From: JAFNAG01 sp963739235
GTDB lineage: Bacteria; Acidobacteriota; UBA6911
Length of the DNA stretch: 64,000 nucleotides
Assembly (NCBI GenBank): GCA_963739235.1
Contig: CAVTZY010000034.1
Coordinates: forward strand, 62,001 to 126,000
Direction of reading: 5' to 3'
Below, piece after piece: positions 1 through 9,176 of this stretch. Made by a program: the position numbers and the translations under genes. A model generated the notes under the pieces. It saw nothing but the letters and a program-made list of their open reading frames with translations. It was not told where the DNA came from and made no database searches. Within the stretch, counting starts at the first letter, position 1. Every line of letters starts with the position of its first letter.

Positions 1-1146
1 TTCGATCTGGCGCCAGTCGAACTGTTTTTTGAGCTTGTCGTACACCTGCACAAAAGACCCCCCGTTCCGTTCCTGAATTGACCCCAGGGGAATAGCAAGC
101 GCCTGCGTAATGATCCCTACCTGAATCTGAACATTAGCGCTCATACCGGGTCGCAGCAGTGTTATGTCCTGTCCTGAGTCGAGCTCGACGCGCGCCTCGG
201 CGATTTTCTGGGCCCGATCATATGTGGCTGGTTTGAGGATCGAACTCATTTCAATCACCTTGCCGTCGAACGCCATGCCCTGGAGGGCAGGCACGGTAAT
301 CCGGGCCTTCTGGCCGATATGTACTTTGCCCGCATCGACCTCATCGACCAGCACCTTGACCCGCATGGTTGAGAGATCGGGTATCTGTAACACCGGGTTG
401 CTGGGAGTCTGGTTCGAACCCAGCTGGGGAACATCATTATTGAAATTGCGCTGGTAGATGACGACCCCTGTCACCGGCGCTCTGACCGTGAGAGCATCCA
501 TGGTGTCCAGCAGGTCTTCCATGGCCTTCTTGAAATGCCCTTCCCTGCTGCGCGATATCTGCATGTCCAGGCGGGAGCTATCATCCATGTATTTGATTTT
601 CTTCTCGAGCAGATCCACCCTGGTTTGCCCCATATCCTTTTGAATCTTGGTAATGGCGATTGTGAGCGCGCTCTCGAGCTCGGCCTGCTGATTGATCTTC
701 TGTTCCAGGATTCCGAGATCGCTTTTGGCCTGATCCAGGTTGAGCTTGTTATCGCGTATCTGACTGTCAAAGCGGGACCGACTTTGCTGAGACTGCTCCT
801 GCTGGCTTTGGAATTGAGTCTGAGCATCTCGTAAGTTCTTGCTGTAATCAGAGCCGTCAAATTCCAGGAGAAAGTCGCCTTCGTTTACTTGGGTTCCTTC
901 ATCAATCATTCGGGTGAGCTTGAAGGTTCTTGCACCCGAAACCTGCGGCGGGGTGACGGCCACGCTGGACTTGGCTTCCATCAAACCCGAGGAAACGACG
1001 ATTTGCGGGAAGTCGACCTTCTGCACCGTGATGAGGTCCTTGTCGCTTACTGTGACCGTCGCCGACGCGGTACGATAATACCAGATACCGGCTGCAACCA
1101 AGATGACGATGCCGGCCAATACTGCAATAGGCATTTTGGATTTCAT
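1..1146 (-). CDS. HlyD/MacA-type periplasmic adaptor, 3' end outside window
   Basis: Membrane fusion protein of an ABC or RND-type export system, linking an inner-membrane pump to the periplasm or outer membrane. The frame is open for 382 residues from ATG 1146 to the window edge, so the C-terminus is missing. An N-terminal membrane anchor (about residues 5-22) is followed by a first lipoyl half (VNEGDFLLEF), a long Gln/Lys-rich coiled-coil hairpin (about 95-200), the second lipoyl half (VRAPVTGVVIY) and a beta-barrel domain. It starts 4 bp after the preceding adaptor gene, so the two are almost certainly co-transcribed. The pump genes are presumably beyond the left edge. Confidence 0.9.
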   Translation of the reverse strand, partial: MKSKMPIAVLAGIVILVAAGIWYYRTASATVTVSDKDLITVQKVDFPQIVVSSGLMEAKSSVAVTPPQVSGARTFKLTRMIDEGTQVNEGDFLLEFDGSDYSKNLRDAQTQFQSQQEQSQQSRSRFDSQIRDNKLNLDQAKSDLGILEQKINQQAELESALTIAITKIQKDMGQTRVDLLEKKIKYMDDSSRLDMQISRSREGHFKKAMEDLLDTMDALTVRAPVTGVVIYQRNFNNDVPQLGSNQTPSNPVLQIPDLSTMRVKVLVDEVDAGKVHIGQKARITVPALQGMAFDGKVIEMSSILKPATYDRAQKIAEARVELDSGQDITLLRPGMSANVQIQVGIITQALAIPLGSIQERNGGSFVQVYDKLKKQFDWRQIE

Positions 1147-1149
1147 TGC

Positions 1150-2459
1150 TTATTCTCCCAAGGTCTTTTGAACTGGAAGCAGGCGATCTCCGATGTTCAC
1201 TCCCGAAAGGATCTGAACCATCTGGTCGCCGAAAACGCCGACCTTAACCAATTCCCTGCTAGGAGGAGTTTTGGGACCGGTTTCTTTGAGCACGTAATAG
1301 CGACCCTGCCCATCCAGAGCGAGGTTCTGACGAGGAATGGCGATAACACCCGATGCCATCGACAGGAACATTTCCGCCCGTGCACTCATGCCGGGTTTCA
1401 TCACACTCAGGTCCACCGATTCGACAGTGATCACAGCCTTGAACACCTTCTGTGCAGTGGAGTAACCCTTCTTGCTCGCCACGCTGGTCAGCGACACGAT
1501 CTTGCCACGCCACGCCCTGCCGGGAACCGCATCCAGGTGGATTTCGCTGGGCATGCCGGGCGACAAGTATTGGAGGTCCGTGTCATAGACGAATCCGACA
1601 ACCTTCATCCCGGAGAGGTCGGGCAAGGTAATCACGACTTGGCCCGGCCAGGCTGTGTCTCCAATCTGGAACCTGCGGTTTTGGGCTTGGTTATCGCCGT
1701 AGATGACGACCCCATCCTGAGGAGCAACCACCGACAAAAGCGCCAGGTCGTTTTGCATTCTCTTCAATCTGATTTCCGCTTGTGCCTTTGCGATTTGGCT
1801 TAGTCCAACCGAGGATTCGTAACTGCGCCTCAAAGTTGGCCAGATCCTCCTTGGCCTTTTGGAGCGCAAGCTTGGCCTTCTCGTAAGTATTCTGATAGCC
1901 AAGAAAGGTGTTTAACGGCTGGAGTACCTTAGGGATATCAGCGTTGAGCTTGGCGATCTTAAGGTTACCATCAGCCTGCGCAACGGCATTAAGCTTGTCG
2001 GATCTGTTCGCCTCCAGGTCTTTCTTGGTTTTCTCGATCGTCAGTGCCGCCTCATCTACTGCGCGCTGCTGGTCGGTTATCTGTGCTGAGCAAGGCTTGC
2101 TGGTCAAATTCAACCAGGTTTTCCCCTTTTTTGATCGACTTTCCTTCATCAGCCAAAAACGTGATGATGTTAGAGGCGCTCGCCTTTGTGAGAGGCGCCT
2201 GAATGTCCGTCGATTTTACCGCCTGCAGTTCACCCGAGATCAGGATCGTGCGGGTGATGTCAGCGTTTGCCACCGTGTAGACTGCAGGTGCATTTGTCTC
2301 CAGAACCTTCGGCGCGGGCGCGTTGCCGCCCTTGTCCGCCGGCGCCTGTGCGTGGGTCGAGCTGAGCCATCGGCCCCCCCCCAGTACCAGAACCCCGATC
2401 AAAAGCGCCGGGAGAATCCAGAGCCATCGTCGCTGCGTATTCTTGGATATTGGAACCAT
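1150..2459 (-). pseudogene. second HlyD-type periplasmic adaptor, two frameshifts
   Basis: A second membrane fusion protein broken over three frames. Residues from ATG 2459 give a membrane anchor and the first lipoyl half, ending near LVEFDQQALLS. The coiled coil (ITDQQRAVDEAALTIEKTKK) continues in another frame after about 2085. The rest of the coiled coil, second lipoyl half (VVAPQDGVVIYGD) and beta-barrel continue in a third frame after about 1828. Each junction equals one extra base (or two missing) in the same direction. The domains are complete and in order, so this is either a recent pseudogene or an indel-damaged assembly of an intact gene of about 435 residues. It sits between the Gly-rich protein gene and the other adaptor, all on the minus strand. 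Confidence 0.85.
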
Positions 2460-2503
2460 AATCTTCTTAAACCTCGCGATGATATCAGGCCAAGCTGTCA
2501 GGA

Positions 2504-3712
2504 TTAGTTATTTGTAGTGTTATTATTCCGGATGGTTTCCGGAGGCTTCTGTGCCTTGATCCACGTCTGCCAGTCTTGCTCAACCTTCTCAATGTCACTA
2601 CCAAGGTAGCTCTGCACGACCGTCAACGCCTCTGTCCCCTTCATATTCTGCTGGACAACATCTTTCGTCTTGTCCACGCCGGCCTTCTCGATCAGATAGG
2701 CGAAAAACGTTGCAGCCTGAGCGTCAAACAGCAACCGGTCTTGTTGGTCCTTCGGCAAGACTCTAGCCGCACCACCACCGCGGCTGCCACCGCCCCCTTG
2801 TCCGCCGCCAACGCCCATGGCCATCATGCCGGGGTTCCCACCGCCGCCCACAGCCTGCGCGGCCCCAGAGTCGCCTCCCCTACCACCGCCCGCACCCCCG
2901 GCCGACGGGACCTGCTGTGCAACAAAGGGCCGGTTCATGGCAAGGACGTCATCAAGCCCGAACGTCTCATCCAGGTGATCCTGCAAGAATTTCAAATTGG
3001 TCGCCCAATTGCCCGTAGCATGGGCAACTAAGCCGATATCCAGCCAGTCAACCAGCGGACTTCGGCTCATGTCCTCCAAACGCGAAACCCTGTAGGGCTT
3101 ATTGGCGTCAAGAGTGGTCATGACGCTGGCATATCCGACCGAAGTAGCGATGCTCGTTGCCGCACGAGCCATCTGCGCAGCCCTCATATCCGGAGACTGC
3201 CCACCCGGGCCTCCACGCTGTCCGCCCCGTCCGCCTTGGTCCTGGCCTCCACGCTGGCCAGCCTGGTCCTGACCGCCACGCTGCCCACCCTGACCGCCTC
3301 TGCCAGCTTGATCACCGCTCTGGCCGGCTTGAGCTGCCTGGGCAGCCATTGCCTGTTGGCGAGCCTGCCTTTGCTCACGCTGCGCCTCAGGGGTCAATTG
3401 AATCAAATACCACTTGTACCCGAGTTTAAAAGCGCGCACGTCATAGACCAAGTCGTTTTGCGCGACCGTGGAGCAGACGAAAATGGCTCCTTTCGTCAAA
3501 TCCGTGCCAAGGTAACTGGCAAGCTCCTTCCGCACTCCGACCACCGGTTGCACGAACGGTTCGATGTCGCTCTGATTGCTGGCGTAAAAATCGACGCCGG
3601 GAGCGACATCCTTGAATAATTTAAAGTTCTTGGTAAAGGGATTCTCCTGCGCCAGGCTGAACCCTGCAAAAAGGGTCAGGAAAATCGCGGCAGTTTTGAC
3701 TCGCTGTATCAT
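2504..3712 (-). CDS. secreted Gly/Gln-rich protein, peptidase-MA-like C-terminus
   Basis: A 402-residue protein with a Sec signal peptide (hydrophobic residues 8-21, then LAQ). Two low-complexity blocks rich in Gly, Gln and Arg lie at about 130-190 and 270-315. The last 80 residues (FFAYLIEKAGVD, then a Trp-containing helix) resemble the C-terminal part of peptidase-MA/DUF1570-type proteins, but no HExxH metal site is visible, so no peptidase activity is claimed. It lies 44 bp upstream of the frameshifted adaptor gene and probably belongs to the same transcription unit. The Gly-rich blocks could be linkers. Confidence 0.7.
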   Translation of the reverse strand: MIQRVKTAAIFLTLFAGFSLAQENPFTKNFKLFKDVAPGVDFYASNQSDIEPFVQPVVGVRKELASYLGTDLTKGAIFVCSTVAQNDLVYDVRAFKLGYKWYLIQLTPEAQREQRQARQQAMAAQAAQAGQSGDQAGRGGQGGQRGGQDQAGQRGGQDQGGRGGQRGGPGGQSPDMRAAQMARAATSIATSVGYASVMTTLDANKPYRVSRLEDMSRSPLVDWLDIGLVAHATGNWATNLKFLQDHLDETFGLDDVLAMNRPFVAQQVPSAGGAGGGRGGDSGAAQAVGGGGNPGMMAMGVGGGQGGGGSRGGGAARVLPKDQQDRLLFDAQAATFFAYLIEKAGVDKTKDVVQQNMKGTEALTVVQSYLGSDIEKVEQDWQTWIKAQKPPETIRNNNTTNN

Positions 3713-3915
3713 AAAACTCCCTCGCAGTTTAGAATAGGATCCGCCTCAGGCGCCAAGTTCAGCTTCCTGCTGAGCTTCGCCCCGCCTCGGAAATGCCCAG
3801 GTGCATACACACACCCTTCGGCCTTTCTGGCGTCTTCCCGCAAGTAATTACGTATCGATTTCGGGTCTGTTCCGCTTTTCCTGAGATTTGGATAATAAAG
3901 CAGAAAAATATTCGA

Positions 3916-4545
3916 TTACACCCTGGTTTGCCCGCCTGCTATTGATATACCCGGAGCATATTTTGGAATTACTATCGCTTTCGTTGGTTGCCGGTATTGG
4001 GACCGGTTCCCTCTGAGTACCCGTCTCAAGGACGGGGGCATCTCTTCTTTGTTCGAAGGGAACAGACCTTGCACCAACTGGGGCTGCCGCGCTGCCACGG
4101 ATTCCAGTGCCCGGCAGGCGAAGCTGCGCACGACCTTGTCCTCATCCCCCAGATGGGCTTTCACATCCGCCAGGGAAAAAGATGCGCGCCGCGGATAGCG
4201 CGCGATCACCTGGCCGAGAGTGTATACGAGATGCCAGCGAACGTAAGCGGAGTCGTCCCCGAGCCCTTCCCTTAAAGCCTCGATGTGGCGGATGAGGCGA
4301 GCCGCGTGCGATTCCGCAAGGCGCGTCAGCGTTGCTGCAGCCCGCCCCCGGATCGACCTCTCTTTATCCCGCAGCAGATTGATCAGTTCATCGAGCCTGC
4401 GGGGATGGTCGACGACCGTCCGGACTACCTCGGCTGCACGCAACTTTGACAGCGGGACGAGACTCTTTTTTCTGCTCCGGGTGGTGCGGCGATATAAATC
4501 CAGTTTTGTCATTCCATCCTGCCCACCGCTGTTTCTGTCAGCCAT
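3916..4545 (-). CDS. HEAT-repeat protein
   Basis: A 209-residue basic protein of unknown partner. The central part (about 55-165) consists of paired helices with HEAT-like spacing: one unit around LRDKERSIRGRAAATLTRLA, one around DDSAYVRWHLVYTLGQVIA and one around DEDKVVRSFACRALESVA. Such repeats form a solenoid for protein binding. The first 40 residues are Lys/Arg-rich (TTRSRKKS) and the C-terminus is unstructured. There is no signal peptide. About 200 bp separate it from the Gly-rich protein gene downstream, so co-transcription is uncertain. Confidence 0.65.
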   Translation of the reverse strand: MADRNSGGQDGMTKLDLYRRTTRSRKKSLVPLSKLRAAEVVRTVVDHPRRLDELINLLRDKERSIRGRAAATLTRLAESHAARLIRHIEALREGLGDDSAYVRWHLVYTLGQVIARYPRRASFSLADVKAHLGDEDKVVRSFACRALESVAARQPQLVQGLFPSNKEEMPPSLRRVLRGNRSQYRQPTKAIVIPKYAPGISIAGGQTRV

Positions 4546-4840
4546 CAGCTACGGAGGTTGATCGTCTCGCGACCCGCGGGTGCCTGTCAAAATTTGCGGT
4601 CAGGGTTCCTGATAAAACTCCTTCATAACGTTTTTCGACTTCACTGCATGTCCGTGCCCCGACAGCGGCCACGAACCAGCGTAATCATCATCAGCTCCTT
4701 CACTTCATTCACATGGTTCTCAAGATGATTCTCGCACCCTGAGCATCCTCGATGCACCTTGACGGAGTATGACGCTACCGCACATCGATGTCAATCCGAC
4801 GATTCGTCCCGGCGAAATCCGGGCCAAACAACATTTCCAC
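4546..4840. other. intergenic gap, no gene seen
   Basis: About 295 bp between the TerB-like gene and the HEAT-repeat gene. I see no supported ORF, RNA gene or clear hairpin here. Confidence 0.5.
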
Positions 4841-5377
4841 TTACATCCTGGATTCTGGAGATTTCTTGAGAACGGCCAGATAGTCGCGGAATCTCGAGCG
4901 CACGGTGATGAAATCCTTGCGCTCGATTTTGAGTTCATCCGCGATCTGACTTGCCTCGTTGTCCTCTACCGCTGAAATGTTTTCATCCGCGGCCGAAACG
5001 CGGAAAAGACATTCGAGCAGGGCCAGCTTCTGTTCTGCGGATGCGATTTTGTTGAACTCGCGTGTGACCAGGAAATTTTCCGTTTCCCCAAAGAGTATGT
5101 TCTGCGTCTTGGCAATCTGGACTATTAGGACCGCTTGTTCCTCCGGCAGCCCCGCAAATTCCATGACGATCTTTTCCATTGCTCCCGTTTCTTCCGGCGT
5201 GATCACCAGGTCCGCCCTGGCAACCCGGCTTAAGATGTAAGCGAACGCGGCGATGTATTTGGCTCGTTCAGGCTCCAACTGATCAAGCGCGCTCGTAATC
5301 TTGCGGACCGTTTCAGTATCCGCAGAGGATGGGGAAAAGTGTGCGGGCTCCAATTTCAAATATTTGAGAATCGACAT
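4841..5377 (-). CDS. TerB-family protein
   Basis: A 178-residue all-helical protein of the tellurite-resistance TerB/DjlA domain class. Diagnostic features are an acidic DxxITPEE stretch at about residues 55-61 (ADLVITPEE), a second DENIS acidic loop at about 131 and the following helix. In characterised relatives these acidic loops bind metal; the cellular role of stand-alone TerB proteins is not settled. It is monocistronic here, with no other ter genes in the window. The start at ATG 5377 gives a compact protein with no signal peptide. Confidence 0.8.
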   Translation of the reverse strand: MSILKYLKLEPAHFSPSSADTETVRKITSALDQLEPERAKYIAAFAYILSRVARADLVITPEETGAMEKIVMEFAGLPEEQAVLIVQIAKTQNILFGETENFLVTREFNKIASAEQKLALLECLFRVSAADENISAVEDNEASQIADELKIERKDFITVRSRFRDYLAVLKKSPESRM

Positions 5378-5439
5378 ACGCCTCCATTTGTACTACCTAC
5401 GCAAAAGTCCTTGCCATTCAGGCAAGAAAATCAACAGCT

Positions 5440-5480
5440 CAACGCCGAGGCCGCAGAGGGAGCAAAGAGCGCAGAGAAAA
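5440..5480. repeat. dispersed GCAGAG-rich repeat, copy A
   Basis: A stretch with repeated CGCAGAG words, related to copies near 8944, 27181, 36478 and 49207. It overlaps the 3' end of the small broken gene at 5480-5664, suggesting the repeat lies at the point where that gene was truncated. Confidence 0.6.
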
Positions 5481-5664
5481 CAATGATCTTCGGATCGGTG
5501 GGCCAGAGCGAAAATAAGAGCCGGCCGGCCGCAATAAAGGTGTAGCGATCATACAGACTGGAAACCAGCACCAAATTATTCACTCTGCGGGGCATGAGTG
5601 AATCAAATGCGGCAACCACCTGCTCCGGCGGTCCAAGAATGGCATCGAGTGCGCGATCTTGCAT
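5480..5664 (-). pseudogene. truncated N-terminal fragment, possibly PEP-synthase-like
   Basis: About 50 residues of protein-like sequence begin at 5664 (MQDRALDAILGPPEQVVAAF, then a VSSLYDRYTF segment) before the frame runs into repeat DNA and ends at 5431. The segment reminds me of the N-terminal region of PEP/pyruvate-binding or receiver-like proteins that carry a VxSxYDxF motif. That assignment is weak and from memory. Whatever it was, most of the gene is missing. It is divergent from gdhA. Confidence 0.35.
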
Positions 5665-5752
5665 CGGATCTCCAATCCAGAAGATTCAGAAAACAATCGT
5701 GCGCATAAGTAATGTAGCACGCTCGCAACGATCACCGACCATGAAACAGCAA

Positions 5753-5816
5753 CCCACCTCCGACCCTAAGATAGGAGCTTTGGGCCGCAGGTCGCAGGTC
5801 GGAGGTCGGAGGTGGG
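5753..5816. repeat. inverted repeat with 13-bp perfect arms
   Basis: CCCACCTCCGACC at 5753-5765 is the exact inverse of 5804-5816. The right arm is preceded by direct repeats of GGTCGGAGGTCGGAGG type. It lies in the gap upstream of gdhA and looks like a mobile palindromic repeat or a hairpin-forming spacer. Confidence 0.7.
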
Positions 5817-5969
5817 AATAGAAGGTAGTGCAACAAAATTAACTATCCATAATAAAGTCATTTTTTTGTTGTATGGGATAATGACTCGGCGGTATAAAAC
5901 TCCCCTACGTCTGGGGAGAATTGCACCACCAGTGTTACATAGCAAACCTTTTAAGGAGGCAATATATTC

Positions 5970-7316
5970 ATGGATATGAAGAGTTATAGTGCAAAATTCA
6001 TGGACGCCCTCGTGGCAAAACATCCGGCACAGCCGGAGTTTCACCAGGCAGTCCGCGAAGTTGTGGATACGCTGTATCCCTGCTTGGAAAAACATCCCGA
6101 ATACATCGAACACAAGATCCTCGAGAGACTGGTTGAACCGGATCGTATTTTCATCTTCAGGGTGCCTTGGCAGGATGACAAGGGCGAGATCCATGTGAAC
6201 CGCGGTTTCCGCGTTGAATTCAACAATTCAATCGGGCCGTATAAGGGTGGTCTCCGGTTTCATCCCAGCGTCAATCTGGGCGTCTTGAAGTTCCTCGGTT
6301 TTGAGCAGGTTCTGAAGAACAGCCTTACTACCCTCCCGATGGGCGGGGGCAAAGGCGGAGCGGACTTTGATCCCAAGGGCAAATCCGATTCTGAAGTGAT
6401 GCGTTTCTGCCAGAGCTTCATGAACGAACTGTATCGCCACATCGGAGCAAACATCGATGTTCCCGCCGGCGATATCGGTGTCGGCGGCCGTGAAATCGGC
6501 TACATGTTCGGCCAGTTCAAGAAGCTGACCCACTCGTTCGAAGGCGTGCTCACGGGCAAAGGGCTGAATTGGGGCGGATCTCTCATTCGTCCGGAGGCCA
6601 CGGGTTATGGCCAGGTCTATTTTGCCGAAGAAATGCTGAAAACGCGCGGCCAGTCGTTCCAGGGCAAGACGGTAGTTGTTTCCGCTTCGGGCAACGTGGC
6701 CCAATATGCCGTGGAAAAGGTCAATCAGCTTGGCGGCAAAGTGATCACCCTGTCCGACTCTAACGGCACCGTCGTAGATAAAGATGGCGTGAAGGGCGAA
6801 AAATGGGACTTCCTGATGCACCTGAAGAACGTCAAGCGCGGCCGCATCAAGGAATATGCAGACAAGTTCAAGTGCGAATTTCATGAAGGCAAGAAGCCGT
6901 GGTTTGTGAAGTGCGACGTCGCCCTCCCGTGCGCTCATGAGAATGAGATCACCGGAGAAGACGCCTTGATGCTTGTCAACAACGGCTGCTACTGCGTGTC
7001 GGAAGGCGCCAACATGCCTACGACGCCGGAAGGAATTGAAGTCTTCCTGCATCACAAGGTCCTCTACGGACCCGGCAAGGCTGCCAACGCCGGCGGCGTG
7101 GCGACTTCAGGTCTCGAAATGTCGCAGAATTCTCTGCGCCTCTCCTGGACGAGAGAAGAAGTCGACGCCCGTCTCCATGGCATCATGAAGGCCATCCACA
7201 AAGCGAGCGTGGAAACGGCTGCCGAATATGGACAGCCCGGCAACTACGTGTTGGGCGCCAACATCGCCGGCTTCGTCAAGGTGGCGAACGCCATGATCGA
7301 TCAGGGCCTCGTCTAA
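5970..7316 (+). CDS. gdhA: glutamate dehydrogenase, hexameric type (NADP-linked likely)
   Basis: Reductive amination of 2-oxoglutarate with ammonia to glutamate in the cytoplasm. The 448-residue length and motifs match the hexameric 50-kDa family: GPYKGGLRFHPSVN and LPMGGGKGGADFDPKG around the catalytic Lys, VPAGDIGVGGREIGYMFGQF, and the nucleotide-binding segment VVVSASGNVAQYA at about 235. NADP preference is inferred from family membership (VSxSGNVA). The start at 5970 is fixed by a strong ribosome site, AAGGAGG, 10 bp upstream. The upstream region is AT-rich with a GATAAT box at 5877-5882 but no convincing -35. A hairpin follows at 7350-7379. Confidence 0.96.
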   Translation: MDMKSYSAKFMDALVAKHPAQPEFHQAVREVVDTLYPCLEKHPEYIEHKILERLVEPDRIFIFRVPWQDDKGEIHVNRGFRVEFNNSIGPYKGGLRFHPSVNLGVLKFLGFEQVLKNSLTTLPMGGGKGGADFDPKGKSDSEVMRFCQSFMNELYRHIGANIDVPAGDIGVGGREIGYMFGQFKKLTHSFEGVLTGKGLNWGGSLIRPEATGYGQVYFAEEMLKTRGQSFQGKTVVVSASGNVAQYAVEKVNQLGGKVITLSDSNGTVVDKDGVKGEKWDFLMHLKNVKRGRIKEYADKFKCEFHEGKKPWFVKCDVALPCAHENEITGEDALMLVNNGCYCVSEGANMPTTPEGIEVFLHHKVLYGPGKAANAGGVATSGLEMSQNSLRLSWTREEVDARLHGIMKAIHKASVETAAEYGQPGNYVLGANIAGFVKVANAMIDQGLV

Positions 7317-7349
7317 ACGTAGTCCGGCCTTTGCAGTCAACTATGCAAC

Positions 7350-7379
7350 GGGGAGGAGATTCTCTAGGAACTCCTCCCC
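7350..7379 (+). terminator. hairpin after gdhA
   Basis: GGGGAGGAG (7350-7358) pairs with CTCCTCCCC (7371-7379) over a 12-nt loop, 34 bp after the gdhA stop. There is no T-run, so termination may be weak or factor-assisted. Confidence 0.55.
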
Positions 7380-7519
7380 CGGGTTGACGCTCGCAGAATC
7401 CGTGTCACGAACGTCAGAGTCCCGTCTTTTCCCTGCAATGCCCTGCGTGCGCGGGTATCGAAACTGCTCATGCTTTGCCGCATCGTCCACTGCCTTGCAG
7501 GGAGTTCCGTGAGTGGCCT

Positions 7520-8767
7520 ATGAATCCGAATAAGCCCGAAGGCGCAGAAATGCATGCGCGCGGAACCAAGCTCCCCCACCACTTGGGAGAGCTGCTTCAT
7601 GAGCTTCTTCTTCTTACCCATCGCGGCCTTACCCGCAAAGAGTTCCTCCGTCAGGCCGCCGAGATCCTGATCGACTATTCCGGATGCGATGTCGTGGAAA
7701 TCAGAGTTGCCGAAAGTGGCAGATATCAAAGCTGCATCGCCTGGATTACGGAGGACGGCAGGATCTGTGCGGAATGCCGCGGCCTTGAGTCGCAAGAACC
7801 GTTCGCTTCTTCATCCGCTCTCATGGCCAGCCCGATTCCGCACGAGATTTCGGAGGCGGTGCTGAACGGGCAGTTTTATGCCGCGGCGCCATTTCTGACC
7901 CGCGCCGGCAGCTTTTGGACCGGCGATGCCGCCCGTCCGATCCTGTTGCGGGAGAAGGGAGGCAACAACGCAGATTCCCGCACCATTGTGATCAGCGGCG
8001 ACTATCAATCCCTGGCGCTGATTCTCTTCCCCGTCGATGACCGCACCAGGGCGATTCTGCACTTGTGCAGCCGCCGCATCGACTTTTTTGCCAGGAACGA
8101 CATTCAGTTTTACGAGGCGGTCGCCGAAACCCTCGGAGTTGCGCTGGCCCATCAGGCAGCTCAATGGGCACTCGGCGAACGCGTGAAAGAGTTGACATGC
8201 CTCTATCGAATCGGCAAAGCGACCCAGAACATCGGACGTCCTGCCGACGCGCTGCTCAGGGATGTGGTGGAACTCCTGCCATCGGGCTGGCAATACCCTG
8301 AAATCGCATCCGCCCGCATCACCTTCGACGGGCGCGTTTTCGCCACCGACGGTTTCCGCGATTGCCCCATGATACAGAGCGCAGATATCGTTCTCAGCGG
8401 CAGACCCCGCGGTCGGATCGAAGTGGCCTACTCGGAAGAGAAACCGCCGGCCGACGAAGGTCCATTCTTGAAAGAGAAGCGCAACCTGATCAATGAAGTC
8501 GCCCGACAGATCGGTCTGATCCTCGAACGACGCGTGGTGATGACCGATGGCGACATTATGGATGTCCCCGATTTGCCTTCCCTCCTGCGTCCAGCCGCTC
8601 ATCGAGAAGCCGGCAAGCAGCGCACGCTCGCGGATTTCGAAGGCGAGTACATCAAAAACGTCCTCGCCTCTGTCGATGGAAACAAGAGCCGGGCCGCCGA
8701 AATCCTCGGGATTGACCGCAAAACACTGCGCAAGCGCCTGCGCCAGTCCCCGACCGGCTCCGACTGA
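7520..8767 (+). CDS. GAF-domain regulator with C-terminal Fis-type HTH, no AAA+ domain
   Basis: A cytoplasmic sensor/regulator. A GAF-like domain occupies about residues 20-220 (ending in NDIQFYEAVAETLGVALAHQ). A second module starts with ERVKELTCLYRIGKATQN, typical of the linker and GAF-like region of histidine kinases. The final 45 residues (EGEYIKNVLASVDGNKSRAA then ILGIDRKTLRKRL) are a Fis-family helix-turn-helix as found at the end of NtrC-type activators. The central sigma-54 ATPase domain is absent, so it cannot act as a conventional sigma-54 activator. Starts at 7475, 7520 or 7550 are possible; 7520 has a distant GGGAG. The ligand is unknown. Confidence 0.75.
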   Translation: MNPNKPEGAEMHARGTKLPHHLGELLHELLLLTHRGLTRKEFLRQAAEILIDYSGCDVVEIRVAESGRYQSCIAWITEDGRICAECRGLESQEPFASSSALMASPIPHEISEAVLNGQFYAAAPFLTRAGSFWTGDAARPILLREKGGNNADSRTIVISGDYQSLALILFPVDDRTRAILHLCSRRIDFFARNDIQFYEAVAETLGVALAHQAAQWALGERVKELTCLYRIGKATQNIGRPADALLRDVVELLPSGWQYPEIASARITFDGRVFATDGFRDCPMIQSADIVLSGRPRGRIEVAYSEEKPPADEGPFLKEKRNLINEVARQIGLILERRVVMTDGDIMDVPDLPSLLRPAAHREAGKQRTLADFEGEYIKNVLASVDGNKSRAAEILGIDRKTLRKRLRQSPTGSD

Positions 8768-8837
8768 GCATCACAGTTCAAAAGCCGAATAAAAAAACAT
8801 CAACGCAGTCTCCCAGGAGCCGGGGCGCACCCTACGA

Positions 8838-8942
8838 CGCATGAAAATGATATAGCTCAAGGAGTCTTCGTGTCTTAGTGGTTAAGCGGACAAGGAACCA
8901 CTAAGACTCAAAAACTCCAAGACGCAAAGAGTCATTTTCGAA
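8838..8942. repeat. long imperfect inverted repeat
   Basis: The core GTCTTAGTGGTT at 8872-8883 is perfectly inverted at 8896-8907, and the outer arms (ATGAAAATGA near 8841, TCATTTTCG near 8932) also pair imperfectly. It lies between the GAF/Fis regulator and hom and looks like a non-autonomous palindromic element. Confidence 0.7.
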
Positions 8943-8943
8943 G

Positions 8944-9030
8944 CTATGGGCGCAGAGGCTGCGGAAGAGGTAAAGAAAAAAGGCTCAGCGATCTCTGCTT
9001 CCTCCGCGTGCTCTGCGTTGAGTTTTTGCA
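8944..9030. repeat. dispersed GCAGAG-rich repeat, copy B
   Basis: Begins with GGGCGCAGAGGCTGCGGAAG and ends with the inverse word CTCTGCGTTGAG. Shared words occur near 5440, 27181, 36478 and 49207. It directly abuts the palindrome at 8838-8942. No gene is supported between 8768 and 9176. Confidence 0.65.
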
Positions 9031-9176
9031 ATACAGCTGCGCCGCGCGGTTCCCCTTGCTATCCGCTCTGCCTTGGTTTATTACTTCAGCATCGCGACAG
9101 CTGCTGGGAGTGCCCAGGCGGTATGTGGCTCGCGTGCTGCACTCCGGCAGAAACCGGGGAATTCGCACTAATATTT

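Noticed and set aside
889..1803. 304-residue plus-strand ORF
   Set aside because: Lies opposite the two adaptor genes, which have clear lipoyl and coiled-coil domains.
8946..9176. N-terminal extension of homoserine dehydrogenase
   Set aside because: The in-frame upstream region is dispersed-repeat DNA; the family begins at the Rossmann strand just after ATG 9177.
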